From Favolaschia claudopus (lineage: Eukaryota > Basidiomycota > Agaricomycetes > Agaricales > Mycenaceae), in the NCBI GenBank assembly GCA_037176885.1, contig JAWWNJ010000014.1, positions 1,922,001 through 1,986,000 of the forward strand: DNA of 64,000 nt, in the 5' to 3' direction. Made by a program: the position numbers and the translations under genes. This document shows positions 51,273 through 62,810 of the stretch, piece by piece (the first letter of the stretch is position 1; each line of letters opens with the position of its first letter). The notes beneath the pieces are model-generated. The model ran no database searches, had not been told where the DNA came from, and saw only the letters and a program-made list of their open reading frames with translations.

Positions 51273-52200
51273 TGCCCTCCCAGCGCCCGGGTGTCAGGAC
51301 GATTTTCCTCCAGGTTGGTTGGGCCCAGAGATGCCGAAGCTGCCTTCTGCTCCTCCCAGCGGCGTTGTGCCTCCTTGCGGGGCATTCCAGGGTTATTCGC
51401 CATGAATATTGTCAACACTGCGTCCGTGACGGTGCCAGCGCTATCGCCCTCCACCGGCAGGTTCGAGAATGAGTTGGCTCGTGTTGCTGGTGTGCCTTTC
51501 GCAGCTGTCGCATTTGTCGCATTTGTCGCCTCTGTCCTTCTGCCGTTTACAACCGTCCATCCCGATCTCGGGTCTTTCCTCCCCTTGCCCCGTCCCCGGC
51601 TCCTTCCACCCGTCTCCTCTCTCTGCCTGAGCACCCCCATATACCGCGCTCGCGCCGCGCAGCGGCGATCATTCGCGACGTGGTCGCCTCCGCACTGTGC
51701 ACATTTTACCTTTATATCTGCATCGCTCATGGCCGCATCCATCCCCGTATCTCCTTCTCCCGTCAGCCGTCCATGGTCTTTTTCGTCGTGTCCTTCCGCA
51801 CACGACCTGCATCGGATAACATTCTTGCAGTGTGGTTTTGCGTGTCCGAATCCCCAGCACTTGTTACTCTGCTGTGTTGGTGGCCTGTCCGAGTGTTTTT
51901 TAACTTCACAGAAGTGCGAGAAGGCCGTCACTACGCCCATATCGATGAGTGTTTTGGCATCATCCTCGTTCTCTAAAGCAATGACCACCGAGGAGAAGAC
52001 TCGCTCGTCCCGTATCAGGTCTGCGTTAGGTCTCATCCATTGGGGCTTTTGTAGTAAGGACATCTCTGCTAGCGGAGGGTTGTTTCTCCTCCGTAAGAAG
52101 CCTTCCTTCCTCGATTCCCGTATACATGCTGTGGATCTGCACTCGGTGCCATGGATTATCCAGTCGCGTGATAGCCTGTGCCCCGCAGGCTATTTCGCGA
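51269..52200 (-). pseudogene. LINE ORF1 (Gag-like) with zinc knuckles, 5' end degraded
   Basis: The open frame from about 52198 runs WIIHGTECRSTACIRESRKE, MRPNADLIRDERVFSSVVIA, VVTAFSHFCEVKKHSD, then zinc-knuckle-like motifs CWGFGHAKPHC, CRSCAEGHDEKDH and CAQCGGDHVANDRRC, followed by an Arg/Gly-rich basic region and a C-terminal ARANSFSNLPVEGDSAG, ending in TGA at 51271-51269. An upstream TAG near 52200 interrupts the frame, so the N-terminal half is decayed. RNA-binding ORF1 proteins of this kind accompany Tad1-like LINEs. Confidence 0.82.
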
Positions 52201-52226
52201 GAGTTGGTCATCATTTGGCCAGACAT

Positions 52227-53694
52227 TTGAAGACGATCTCGTCGACTTCGCTCTCTTGTGCCGTACCGAAGATATCAAGACGCGGGAATCTTTCTCGCTG
52301 AGGGTGTCTCTATCCTCTGGGGCTGCTGCAGATCATCTCATACAAGAATGTGGTATCTGATTGACATCCACAAGAGTTTTCGCTAATAATCAGCTGATGC
52401 AGCCGTGAATGCATATCAAGTTGTTCGCCTGAAAAAAGTTAAAACTCCCAGTTATCACTTGCCTCCAATCTCGAAATCATTGGCTTCTGACTCATCAGTC
52501 CTCATGCACAATTTAAATAGCTCATCAAACTTCCTAATGCGGAGATCGGTACCATCCAATGGCTCTTCGCAAACCTCAAGTATTGTCGAAGGTTGGTTGG
52601 AACAGGAAAAAAAAAAAAACAGGTTGCGACCCTTTTCTGATGTAGTGATTGCCGGCACCTTGATATCATGTGACTTCCACGTTTCTTGCTCCCAGTCACC
52701 CCTCAATGGCTCCTCGCGCCCCCCAAGTTGCCTCCCAGTGTCTTTTGGAGGAACCCCAGGTCAGCCAGTACACCATGGCGCCGTGGCGTGTGGCGATTTC
52801 TAACTTACAAGCCTCACAGGTGTCTCGGGCGTCCCAATCAATGGCTGGACTGTGTTCTCATCCCCAGTGATTGTTCGACTTGTACCCATGTTGGGCGGTC
52901 TGCGCATCGTGATCGCCATTCCACGCTTGACTTGCACCAGACTATGCACGCCAGAGGTAGTGAGAAAGCACCCCACGAGGCAGAGGAGGTCGGCCCAGGA
53001 TATCCATTCCGACCTTTTATAATGTTAGTCTATTTGCAGGTCCCTCTTTCTCTCCCCCCGGAATTACATTCGAGGGTCAACTTTCAAAATCTTGTTCCCT
53101 CTAGTCAAGGTGTACACCAGTCGCAGGCTGCCCTGCTGCGTTCGCTACTATCCCAAGCTCGCGCTTTCGCTTCCGCCCACTCTCAACACCCTTCCACCCC
53201 TGTACCGTTACCTTTTGACCTATTCAGTGGTCGTTACTCGGTCGTCTCCCCTGATTTTGACATTTCCCGGAGAGAAAGTTTGATAGTTCAAGCAGGCCCC
53301 CAGTCACTGACATATAGGTTCGTCACGTCCATAGAGTAAAACAAGGTCGAATCTGAGAGGTCTATTTCGCGAACCAGCCATCTGACCGCGGTTTTGACTA
53401 GATAGGGCGACGCAGCTCCTCTAAACTAAGCGTTTGCGCGCATTTGCAGAAAAAAATCGTGATTTTTGAAGCCGCCAGAGCGCCATCAGTGCCGAAAAAT
53501 AGAGTAAATCAGGCCGAAATTCGGGTTTTCAATGTGACGAACCTGGTAGGTAGTGACCGGGGACCTGTTCAAGCTGCTCATGTATTGAGAGGCTCTGTTA
53601 GTACGGCACCAGGTCTTGGGTCATTGGGGGAGCTTGCTCCCCCTTTTGTCTGGGGTGGTCGAAATCCGGACGGCTGTGCAAAGTGCTGGCCTGA
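52227..53694. other. No recognised gene; long plus-strand frame of unknown meaning
   Basis: The plus-strand frame 52686-53339 (217 codons) includes QAALLRSLLSQARAFASA and DFDISRRESLIVQAGPQSL, which look protein-like, but the N-terminal part does not and no family is recognised. There is a poly-A run at 52606-52617. Confidence 0.35.
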
Positions 53695-53740
53695 TCTCCC
53701 ACGGGTACGCCATCACTTTTGATGGCGTACCCGTGGGAGA
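53695..53740. repeat. 46-nt near-perfect hairpin of the TCTCCCACGGG motif
   Basis: TCTCCCACGGGTACGCCATC and its reverse complement are separated by a short loop (arms 21 bp, loop 4 nt). The same 21-mer occurs twice in each repeat A copy (35135, 35163; 54270, 54299 on the other strand). Confidence 0.9.
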
Positions 53741-53917
53741 CCATAATGATGCGCAGGGGAATATTCAGTGGGCCGTGGGCGTTGGGTTAAAAAACTATGT
53801 ATTGTAATGCCGGTGCCCGGCTTACAGAAAAGGGGGAGCTTGCGCTAATTCCGTCCAGCCTGAACAGAACTGATCTTGTGAGAGGCAAAGCAAAGGCAAA
53901 GTTTCGTCTTTAAATCA

Positions 53918-54345
53918 GCCTTATATACACAACTCAAGTCATACTTCTTGTCTTAGTGCCGCAGTCCCGGTAAAACCTGCTACCATTGAGCTGAGTTCAG
54001 GAATTTGTGCAATTTTGACTGCTGCCCAGGCTAATGGTTCTGATTTTTTTTTGGGGGGGAATGGAATTGATGGAGTCGGAACCGTGGGAACTGAAGTTGA
54101 TGGCATTCCTGCCTTTGTGGTTTCTTCGAAAGTCGGGAGTAATATTGATGCGAGCCCTTGGCTGAGAGTATTTCTTTTTCTTTATTATTGCACTTTCCCC
54201 TGATTGCGCCGCTGTACAGTAGGCCACTTGGTTTAATTGAAGTTTAAGGCTCTGTTTAACATCACGTATTGATGGCGTACCCGTGGGAGATCACAGCTGA
54301 TGGCGTACCCGTGGGAGGGTAGGCACATTGCACAGCCATCCACTC
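53918..54345 (-). repeat. Repeat A, copy 2 (no nested MITE)
   Basis: Inverted relative of 35109-35976. It contains GATGGCGTACCCGTGGGAG twice near 54271 and 54300 and ends CACATTGCACAGCCATCCAC. It is uninterrupted at the site corresponding to MITE family 5. Confidence 0.78.
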
Positions 54346-55895
54346 ATAAGGTTGAGAGCTGGTTTATGCATTATGGGATCCGGAAATGTATGAAATTCCC
54401 GTCGAGAAATTGTAAGAATTAGGTTTGAGTGAGACTAAATCAATCAGCGTTGCAGGAAACTGAAGTCGGCAGGCATTGTGCTTGTTAACTGCGTCTAAAA
54501 CAACCAATCAGGCCATTTTCTTTGCCCTTCAAAGGCTCCCAATGGCAACAAACCCTGTGATAAAACAGTCCAACAATCAAAGTCCTCCAAGGAGACTCCC
54601 AAAACATCAGCAAAATGCTCCGCAAGCGACATGGCAGGCCCAGATCACTCTTTGTGACTGACCGAATGTCTTCACTTTGTTTGTCAAAGGGTAATGATCC
54701 ATTATCCATTAAACCCGACACTCCAACTTGAAGTCGAACCCCACCGATTCCTACAAAGTTTCCGAGACCAGGAAAAGTTACTTAATGCAAAACAAATAGC
54801 CCAACAGGAAGCATGGGTTGAAAAAAGGATGTCTCGCATTCAACTCAACTATTTTCTCAGAATTTCTTGTGATTTTACTGACGGTGTCACAGAATGTCAC
54901 ACTGTGTGACAAAATCCAGAACTGCATATCGCTCATAATGCATAGGGTGGAGGGCTGCGGAGGGGTCCACGGACCTTATGCATTATGAGATGTTGAACTG
55001 TAAGGGATTAAACCGGCTTCAGACCTTAGAAGACCTTGAAATGGCTTACAACCGGCTGGCCGTGTGGCTTATAACTGATTTCAAGCCGTTCTAATCCGGC
55101 CCGTTTCCAACATGCAAAATATCAGTCCTATAAGCATGTTATCGACTGGCATATCATTTGCTTACCTCGAATTTGAACTGTTATCGACGTACGCACTCAA
55201 GTTAGACTGGAAATCTGACGCCCGAAGCAAGCCCCAAGACTGGAACGAACCGGCCCTCAAGCGTTACGGCACGATGACGAAGGCGCCCCACAAAGGTGCT
55301 GCGGAACGCCAAACACGACCAACACTCTTTCCTCTTCCCACCACCACCACCAAATACACCCCGCCTACGTAGCTGTTGCCCCAGCACTTTCACAGTCATC
55401 GAATTGCCGTCGTCTGCCTATTTCGACTTCGATTCGGCCTTAACTCTCAATGCCAAGATTTTGAAGAAACAACTCGCGCTGAACCGCACGCGGACTAGGG
55501 CAGCCTCGAGTCCATTCTGACTCCATGTGGTGGCAAGGACATGCTGCGAGGATTCAGGATTGGGGTGTTGGGCTTCGCTGAGGACGGTGTCGACGTTATG
55601 GTGAGTGAATCCGCTGAAGATGTGCTTTCACACTCACACTGGGTTCGTAAGTACTTACAGAAAGCTCGTATACCCCAATGGCCAAGATTCAATGTGAAGT
55701 TTCATTCTGGTAAGTGCCTTCGTCGTCCAATATTGCTCATGGTATGGTAGTGGACGCCTCAATTTCATGCTGCAACTCAGTTACTCAGGTAAGGCGGAGG
55801 ACTATTTGGTTGGCGAAGTACTTATTGTTCCTTGTAGTATCTCGTTGACCAGTCACGCCAGAAGAAATGGTGAGTTACATTTTCTCTCTGTTGTC
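54346..55895. other. Mostly non-coding; hairpin at 54932-54989
   Basis: CTCATAATGCATA and TATGCATTATGAG (54932-54944, 54977-54989) form a 58-bp hairpin. A frame at 55250 encoding KRYGTMTKAPHKGAAERQT recurs on the minus strand near 58620, so it is a dispersed repeat. The frame at 55541-55750 (RIGVLGFAEDGVDVMVSES) is protein-like but unidentified. Confidence 0.45.
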
Positions 55896-55899
55896 GAGG

Positions 55900-56569
55900 G
55901 CTTCCGTTAATCCTTCTCAAGTTTCAGCACCGCGACCTCTTGCCAATCCTTCCTTCCCAACGGCAAAATTTTCTCAACGTAGCGAAGAACGGCTTTCTTG
56001 TCGAGTTTATTGTAGTTGGGGGCTCCAGCAGGACGGCCAGCAGGACGACCGCGCTTTGCTGCGGGGCCAGCGTCGCTCTCGTTGTCCGAGTCGGGGGTGC
56101 GTTTGCGTTTCTTGCCCTTCTCCTTGGTGCGAACACCAGCAATCTTGGGAGCCGGCTTGCCAAGGACAGAAGCGGCGACTTCGTGAGGGGGGAGACGTGG
56201 AAGGCTGCTTGGTCCGGAGTACTGAAGGCGGGGATCGATGGGACCAATGTTCGCCGCGGGGAGGTCGAACGACTGCTAAATGTAAGTACAATGGGATACG
56301 ACAAAAAATAGATCAATCACCTGCGACACTGCGTTGAAAGGAAAGACGGGCTGCAGAGGCTGGGTTGTCTGAGCCGCCGAAGACTGAAACGGGTCAAATG
56401 TGGTCAATAATGCGTAAGAAAAACAGAGTATAAGACGTACTCCCAGAGTCATCATCACGGGAGCCCATGGACCACCAGGATTGCGGTACCACGGTTGACC
56501 GTCGGAGTCATGCATGTATTCGGTGTTGGTGTGGAGTTGGGTAAAGGGAGGGGAAGAGTGATCAGACAT
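55900..56569 (-). CDS. AT-hook/Myb-like (DUF6818-type) gene, apparently truncated
   Basis: Exon 1 from ATG 56569 encodes MSDHSSPPFTQLHTNTEYMH and GQPWYRNPGGPWAPVM. A short intron (GTACGT near 56444) leads to SSAAQTTQPLQPVFPFNAVS, and a further exon to SFDLPAANIGPIDPRLQYSG, KIAGVRTKEKGKKRKR, KRGRPAGRPAGAPN and YNKLDKKAVLRYVEKILPL, GRKDWQEVA. The RGRP repeats are AT-hook-like and the following helix resembles the start of a SANT/Myb-like domain (DUF6818) seen in agaricomycete proteins of unknown role. The rest of that domain could not be followed past 55900. Likely a DNA-binding protein, or a piece of one. Confidence 0.55.
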
Positions 56570-57351
56570 GGTTAGAGAGAGAGAGCGAAGATTAGACTGA
56601 AAGAGCGGAATGAACGACGAGGTCGAACGAATAAAGCTGAGGGAAGGAACACACCGTTTTATACTGTCCCCTGCACAGCACGAATTTAGACTCGATGACA
56701 TCAAAAGCTGGTAAGAGCGTCCGAATTTTGGATGCACTGGCGACCGTCAGCGGCACGAGTGCGACCCCGCTGCGTTTGTTTGAGTCGTGGAGAGTGTAAC
56801 GCTTATTAATTGTTCCCACGGCCAAATCCCCAGTCGCACAAAAAATTTCCGGCCTGCGGAAGGGCTGACCTACAGACTTAGAAGACATTCTCGCTGTTTC
56901 GGCTCTGAAATTTTGGTTTTTTGCTTTGAAAAGCACCTTCCACACTCAGACTGCAAGGAGGTTCTGTCACTCATTGTGCCGCAAAGGTTTGACAGGTCCC
57001 ACCCTTAAGCGAGCTGCCGAAGCATGCCGAGATGACTATCCTGTGGCTGTGCTGGCCAAATTTTCCTCCGAAATTTTTGAAAAGTGTCCCATTTGGTGAG
57101 AAAACCACATAGAAACACTCAGAAAAAAAGTGGTCTGAATTTTTTTGTGGGTCATATAGACAAGTCTTAGATAGAGGTTCAATGAAGGGTTCCTATTGGG
57201 CAGAGTTGCCAAAATGTCCCTTGGTCTCTTGGGCAAAATTCCCAATCTGGACCTTAGCATCGTGCTATAAGCCCTTGACGTCGAGCGTGACAATGTCACA
57301 GTGTGATGCTGACATAAGGGTGCGGGGATCCCACGCCCTCTATCTTAGCTA

Positions 57352-57729
57352 CAGTTGCGGCAAAATCAAATTACTTACCAAATATGGAAATTCTCATCAA
57401 TCCCCTCCTTTTGCACCCAGATATGGTTGTTTCATGCGGTAAGCGGACAGAAATACTTAGAGGCTCCATCTTGTACGCCTGGTGTAGAAAAAATTGTGTC
57501 TTTGCATTGATGTTGGCTGGATAGCCGCCAAGTTTGTGTATCAAAGTGCGGCCAAAATCAGTTGGAAGTATGATGAATTTGGTTATTTTTTGTGCCTAGA
57601 TGTATTCAATCAAAGGAGTCCAGGCCTTTTGTGCCATTCCAGCCTACGTATGGATGGTTTTTCTGTGCGGTCGGGCAGTTCTGATGAGAATTTCCTTATT
57701 TGGTAAGTAATTTGATCTTGCCGCAACTG
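57352..57729. mobile_element. MITE family 6 (378 bp, TA target duplication)
   Basis: About 46-bp inverted ends begin CAGTTGCGGCAAAATCAAAT and continue TTACTTACCAAATA, with few mismatches, flanked by TA at 57350-57351 and 57730-57731. CAGT-type ends with a TA target suit Tc1/mariner. No transposase. Confidence 0.88.
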
Positions 57730-57955
57730 TAAATCCGACAAGGGCAAGCGGTTTGGGGGAAGGGTGACTCACGGCTAACGTGTGACAGGTACAGTAACTC
57801 CAGACTGCCGTTGCCTACCGTTGCCGCGCTTATGGCGCAAACAATTATGCCATTTTGATCAAATAGATTTCTGTCAAAATGTCCGAAAATGGCCATTTTG
57901 CGGGCGCTGTAGCGCAGGACCCCGGATAATCCCTTGAGGGGCTAGGTAGGACCTC

Positions 57956-58573
57956 CGACAACCACCTATGATGCCTGCCCGCGAAATTTTCGATTCGGAT
58001 AAAACATGCCCGGAAATTGCGCGCACCCTGCCCGGATTCGGATAAGAAATCAACCATCGACGACGCCTCCCCTGCCCCACAATTCGGATAAATCCTGGAG
58101 GCTGGGAGCCAAGCCTGGTTCAGATTCGGATAGAAAGCACCGGGGACTCCTCGGACACAAGTTCCACCACTGATTACCACCGAATTGAGGCAACTTCGAG
58201 GTCAATTAAGGACAATCTGATGAATTTTGCACCGAAGACGCATTTTCTACCTATTTCGGGGAACTTTCGGAAATCAGGGACCGGCAAGCGCACCTCAGCA
58301 AAGAACAGCACTCAAACTACATAACAAGCTTTCGCATTACTCAAAAGAGGTAGAGGGGCCACCTAGACGCGTGAAGAGATAAATTGCGAATTTTTGCGAT
58401 TTTAGCTGATTTTTTGATGGCTGGTTCAGCGTCCGGATAAAACATCGACCTCTTGGAAGGCCTGGTTCGGATTCGGATGAGATCCTCCCCATCTGGGGTC
58501 CGGATAAGATGTCCCAAATCCCAGATTTTTCGGGGCAGGCATCATAGGTGATTGTCAGAGGTCCTGGTGGTCG
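57956..58573. mobile_element. TIR family F, copy 1 (~0.62 kb)
   Basis: The ends AGGACCTCCGACAACCACCT and its inverted relative continue through ATGATGCCTGCCC, about 33 bp with two mismatches. Inside, TTCGGATAA/TCCGGATAA-type words recur at least seven times in the two subterminal regions. GGT on both sides may be a target duplication. No coding sequence. Confidence 0.8.
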
Positions 58574-59980
58574 TCGTGTTTGTCGCTCCGCAGCACCTTT
58601 GTGGGGCGCTGTCGTCATTGTGCCGTAACGCTTGAGGGCAGGTCTCAGTTCAGCTTAGAGTACAAGCGCGCGACTGGGACTCACACACCATGAACATAGA
58701 TGGCTCAAATTCACGGGGAGTTGATGTTATCTCGGTACTTGGAATGCTCAGAGATTCATATTTTGCTAGGTCTAAACCAGGCAAGTTACAACGGATTCGA
58801 AGAACTTGGGGTGGCTTATGATCCACCCCGCCAACCGGTTGCAAGACATCCCAAGGCTCCACAACGCCGTAATCCGGCTCAATCCCTTATAAGCAAAACC
58901 ATGTTTTTCCGACATCCACACCAGATTATTCTATTAAGTAATATCAGACACCGGCTTGAATGAAGCCAAAAATCTCATTTTCCGAGAGCAAACTGCATGC
59001 GCAATTCACACGGGTTGCAGCTGTATCTTTCGAGAGACCGTATCAAGGTCAGCGCCGTCAGGATTTAAAATTGATAGAAAAAAGATGAATTATGTACTTG
59101 GAATTATCTGGTTCAGATGAACAATAGGAACTGGGGATACGCTTGTGAGAGAATGCTATTCGATTACACAGGAAGACTGGCGCATGAATCTTGCTTGATA
59201 TGACAAGTATTAAGAAAGATTGGTGTCCGATGAGCTCACCCAAGCTGTGCTTGAATTTTCTCTTCCGAGACGACTTCACTGCGCCGCGCAGCGGAAGAAA
59301 AATTCCGTGAGCAGATTTAGCATAAGAGCGAGGTATGAATAAGGAGAACACACATAGAGAGAGACACTCTTAAGTTCTCTCTTGCCGGAAAGCAAGAATT
59401 GAATTTGCTGAGGCGGGGTTTCGATGGAGATGTAGACTGTCGCGCAGCGTAAAAAAAATTCCTGGGGTATAAGTGACAACACAACATTAGATGGCAATTT
59501 GGACTTGTGACCCGGCGGACGACGAAATACTGGTTCTCAAGCCGATGAATGCACAGTTTTTTACCGGGAAAGAAGAATTTTGTGACGAAAAATTAGCCCT
59601 ACAGTATGCCGTGAAGGAGATGCTCTATTTGGAGGGCTGTGGATTAGATCGCGTCGAGTTTTTGTTCATTCACCGATAACTCACTGGATTTTCGTCGGAC
59701 AGCGTGACAAACAAGAGAGGGGTGAGGAGTAGCTTGAGGTGACTCTGGTACGCAAGGACCATATTAAGTTGAGAGGCGAACCGCGAAGAGATCGAAACGG
59801 TGAAGTTGCGGTGAAGAGGATTCGAAGAATCGAAGGAGGAGGTTGGTCCGAGGTCGCCGGATTGACAGCGTGGCCGCGCAATCATATCTTACCAGAGATA
59901 AGATTGAACGTTTGATTTTCATTGGATGGGGGGCTTGGGTCCTTAGTCTATCGGAGGCAAATGCTCCGTTTGGGATTTGG
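58574..59980. other. Non-coding stretch
   Basis: No supported gene. Near 58600-58640 is the inverted copy of the ALKRYGTM..APHKGAAERQT repeat seen at 55250. Confidence 0.4.
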
Positions 59981-60198
59981 GAGGACCCCCGACAACCACC
60001 TATGATGCCTGCCCGCGAAATTTTCAATTCGGATAAAACATGCCCAAAATTCGCGCGCACCCTGCCCGAATTCGGATGAGAAATCAACTTTTTGGCGGCC
60101 AAGCCTGGTCAAAAATTCGGATAAAGCATGGGTGGTTGCCGACAGGCCTGGCCGAGGTTCGGATAACCTGGGCTGCCGACGGCTTGGATGAGGATCTT

Positions 60199-62104
60199 GA
60201 CTTGACTTGACTTGAAGTTCTATTATATGCCGTACCTGGCCAGTGAGGCTATGCGGCAGTACAAGAGGGGAGGTTAAGGTTACATGATCACTGGTAGGTT
60301 ACGGGACGATTGCGGTAAACAGAAAGGAAATGGAAATTTGGTATCGTGTAAGGAAAATGGTATGACGAGGAGAGACGTGAACGTGTGAATGAGGAACTAG
60401 TGTATGTAGGAGAGTGAGGTACTATAATGGGGTTGCGTGAATCAGAAACGAAGATCGCGAAAGGGAGAGAGAGATTATTTAATGAGCGTGTTGTTGAATG
60501 AACGGAAGGGGATGAATTGAAGACTTATCCAACGACTCATGCAGATCCTTCATTCGCCCCGCGAGCGTCACCAGCAACTCCTTGCGCTTAGGACACGAAT
60601 ACGAATCAGCGCGATGCTTGCCGCCGCAGTTGAGGCATGCGACGGGCCCTGAACACGGCGTCGTTGGTGAGTGGTCGCCAACTGGCTTGGCACATACAGC
60701 GCAGGACGGTGCCTTGACGTTGCATCGAGCCTTCGTATGACCGTACTTTTAACAGCCCCAGCACTGAGAGATCCTTAGATGGGGGAATCCACGAGCGACA
60801 GTGGGACTTGTTGAGCAAAGCACGATGCGGCCACGAGAAAGGGCGAGGTCGACTTTATCACGGGACTGGAGGAGAAAATAGACCGAGCCAGCGAGCTTCG
60901 GCTTGCGTCCACTAGCAGAGATGGCAGCAGCCTGCGCTTCAGACGGCGGACGGTTGACCCAAGTCGGCAGACCCGTGACGGGACCCAGGTCCGGGTTGCG
61001 CAATTCAAACTCGCGCTTGAGCTCCCGCATGTCTGTAACGTCGCGAAACAGGATGCCGTTGACCTGGAGGTGGGAGTGCAGCGCAACGGGGGCGATCCGA
61101 CTGCCAGGGAAGATAGTCGGGCCCCAGCGGGACCACTCCTTATCGAGGACTTGGGTGTCGGCCGCTGATGCAGGAACGAGGAAGATGCTGCTGTCATTCT
61201 GCTTCGTCGCATAGAGTACAGAGGGGAGGGAGAGGGAAACGAGGTGTTTGTTGACAGTGGCGACTATTTCCGAGTAGGGTGCATTGAATAGCGAAGGTAC
61301 GTCGCCGTCGAACCGGACAAGGATGCGCTCGTCGCTGGGGGAGGGTAGTGGGGGCGGCTTGGGCTTGGGGACAGAGGGAGCGGGAGGCTTGGCAGCGGCG
61401 GCGGCGGCGACGGCTGCGTACGAAAGAGCCTTCTCGGTTTTGATGGAGGCGAGTTCCTTCGATAGCGACGTGATTGCCTTGTGCTGGGCCTCAGATTTCT
61501 CCGAAAGCTGCTTTAGGGACGGTGTGACAGTCTGGAGGAGGAGGGCGCTGAAGGAAGAGGTCGTCTCCGACTCACGGACGATGGTGACGTGGTTGACGAG
61601 CCGTTCCTGTATCGCACTAAGAACCTTCCAGAACTCCTGGGTGATAGCGCCAGAGGAGTGGAGCCACTTCAGAACATCGCCAAAGACCAAGGCCAGTGCA
61701 TCGAAGGAGTCTGCATCGTCAACACGCACCCGGGAACTTGACAGAAACTCCTTCTTTGCTCTCAACGCTTCCGCCTGCAACTGTTTGGATTGCGCTGTCC
61801 GTCCAGCACGCTCAGGAGGGGCTTCGAAGGCGCAGGAGGATGGTCGACTGCTACTGGCGAGATTGGAGAGGGAGGAAGAACCGGCGAGGTCGTTGGGGCG
61901 ACGGCGGTGACTGTTGTCGTCGATGACGTGGCAGCGGAGTTATCCGCGGAGACAGCGGCGAGCTGGGCAGCCTCGGCGGCCGCCTTGGTCTTGCGGGTCG
62001 TTGGGCGTGGGCGAGAGTCGGTGGAAATGGCGGCGAGGAACTTATTCTTGTCTTTAGATTTGGACATGATGGTGGGAGGGTCGAACTCTGAGCGGCTGGC
62101 CATT
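60199..62104 (-). mobile_element. ORF1-only LINE with TCAAG-repeat tail
   Basis: On the minus strand ORF1 is followed directly by a ~280-bp 3' region that ends CTGCCGCATAGCCTCACTGG and then four TCAAG/TTCAAG units (60199-60220). ORF2 is wholly missing. The same tail occurs at 18041-18095. It is inserted in TIR family F copy 2. Confidence 0.7.
60479..62103 (-). pseudogene. LINE ORF1 (Gag-like), frameshift plus nonsense codon
   Basis: From ATG 62103: MASRSEFDPPTIMSKSKDKN, an Ala/Thr/Pro-rich linker, a frameshift near 61810, then QAEALRAKKEFLSSSRVRVD, LKQLSEKSEAQHKAITSL (coiled coil), ILVRFDGDVPSLFNAPYSEI (an RRM-like segment), RDKVDLALSRGRIVL, and the zinc knuckles: CWGC, a TAA stop at about 60747-60749, then KYGHTKARC, CAVCAKPVGDHS and CLNCGGKHRADSYSC. 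The frame ends LPFIQQHAH at TAA 60479-60481. This is the Gag-like protein of a Tad1-type LINE, which binds its RNA. Two lesions inactivate it. Confidence 0.85.
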
Positions 62105-62522
62105 GACGAAATTCGGGTCAGTTGTCAACCAAATCATGGTAAATCAGTGAAATCTCATAATCTTAAAGTATCGACCTTTTCCTGATCAGGCAGTTTCAGG
62201 AATATATGAGACAACGCTTCGGCAGGGCCAATGCCTGGCGGAGCTGATACCCGAGTTAAAGGAAGCATTTTCGCCGTCACCGAGAACCGAAGGAGCATCT
62301 GCAAGGCCGTCCCAGCCGTAGGAGCAAAATTTCGATTTTTACTTGATTTTAGGTGATTTTCTGATGCCTGGTCAACGGTTCGGATAAAACTTCGACCTCC
62401 TGGGACGCCTGGTGCCAATTCGGATAAGAAATGCCCAATTTGGGGTCCGGATAAGATGTCCCAAATTCCGGATTTTCCGGGGCAGGCATCATAGGTGGTT
62501 GTCGGGGGTCCTCGACCACCCT

Positions 62523-62634
62523 GCTAGCCAAGTCGCTAGGATATCCAACATAAATCAGTCTTTGGGAAGAGGAGTCCCGGAAACCTGGTTTCTGGGATCT
62601 CTGTGAGTGAGGCTTCCGGATGAGCACTAACCCA
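62523..62634. repeat. 112-bp perfect direct repeat, copy 1
   Basis: GCTAGCCAAGTCGCTAGGAT through GAGCACTAACCCA is identical to 62811-62922. It begins 7 bp after the end of TIR family F copy 2. Confidence 0.95.
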
Positions 62635-62810
62635 GTTAGTGTCAACCAAAAGCCAAGACTCAGGGTGTGGTGGGTGGGCCGAGAAATCATCGAGAGAGCA
62701 GAAGGAGAGAGTCGATCAGCGATCAGTGATCGGCATCTTTCCTTCTCGCTCTCTTAGCTAGCCGGCTATGTGCTCTAGCTCGCGGTGCTCGCTTTGAGCA
62801 CACGCTGTCA

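Larger units (their letters stand above)
59983..62516. mobile_element. TIR family F, copy 2, split by a LINE insertion
   Basis: The left end AGGACCCCCGACAACCACCT and the right end are perfect inverted copies over 31 bp (to GCCTGCCC). Subterminal TTCGGATAA words match copy 1. The middle, about 60199-62104, is an ORF1-only LINE, which accounts for most of the extra length. Confidence 0.82.

Noticed and set aside
51291..52301. 336-codon plus-strand frame opposite the LINE ORF1
   Set aside because: It is a shadow of the zinc-knuckle ORF1 on the minus strand, with no motif of its own.
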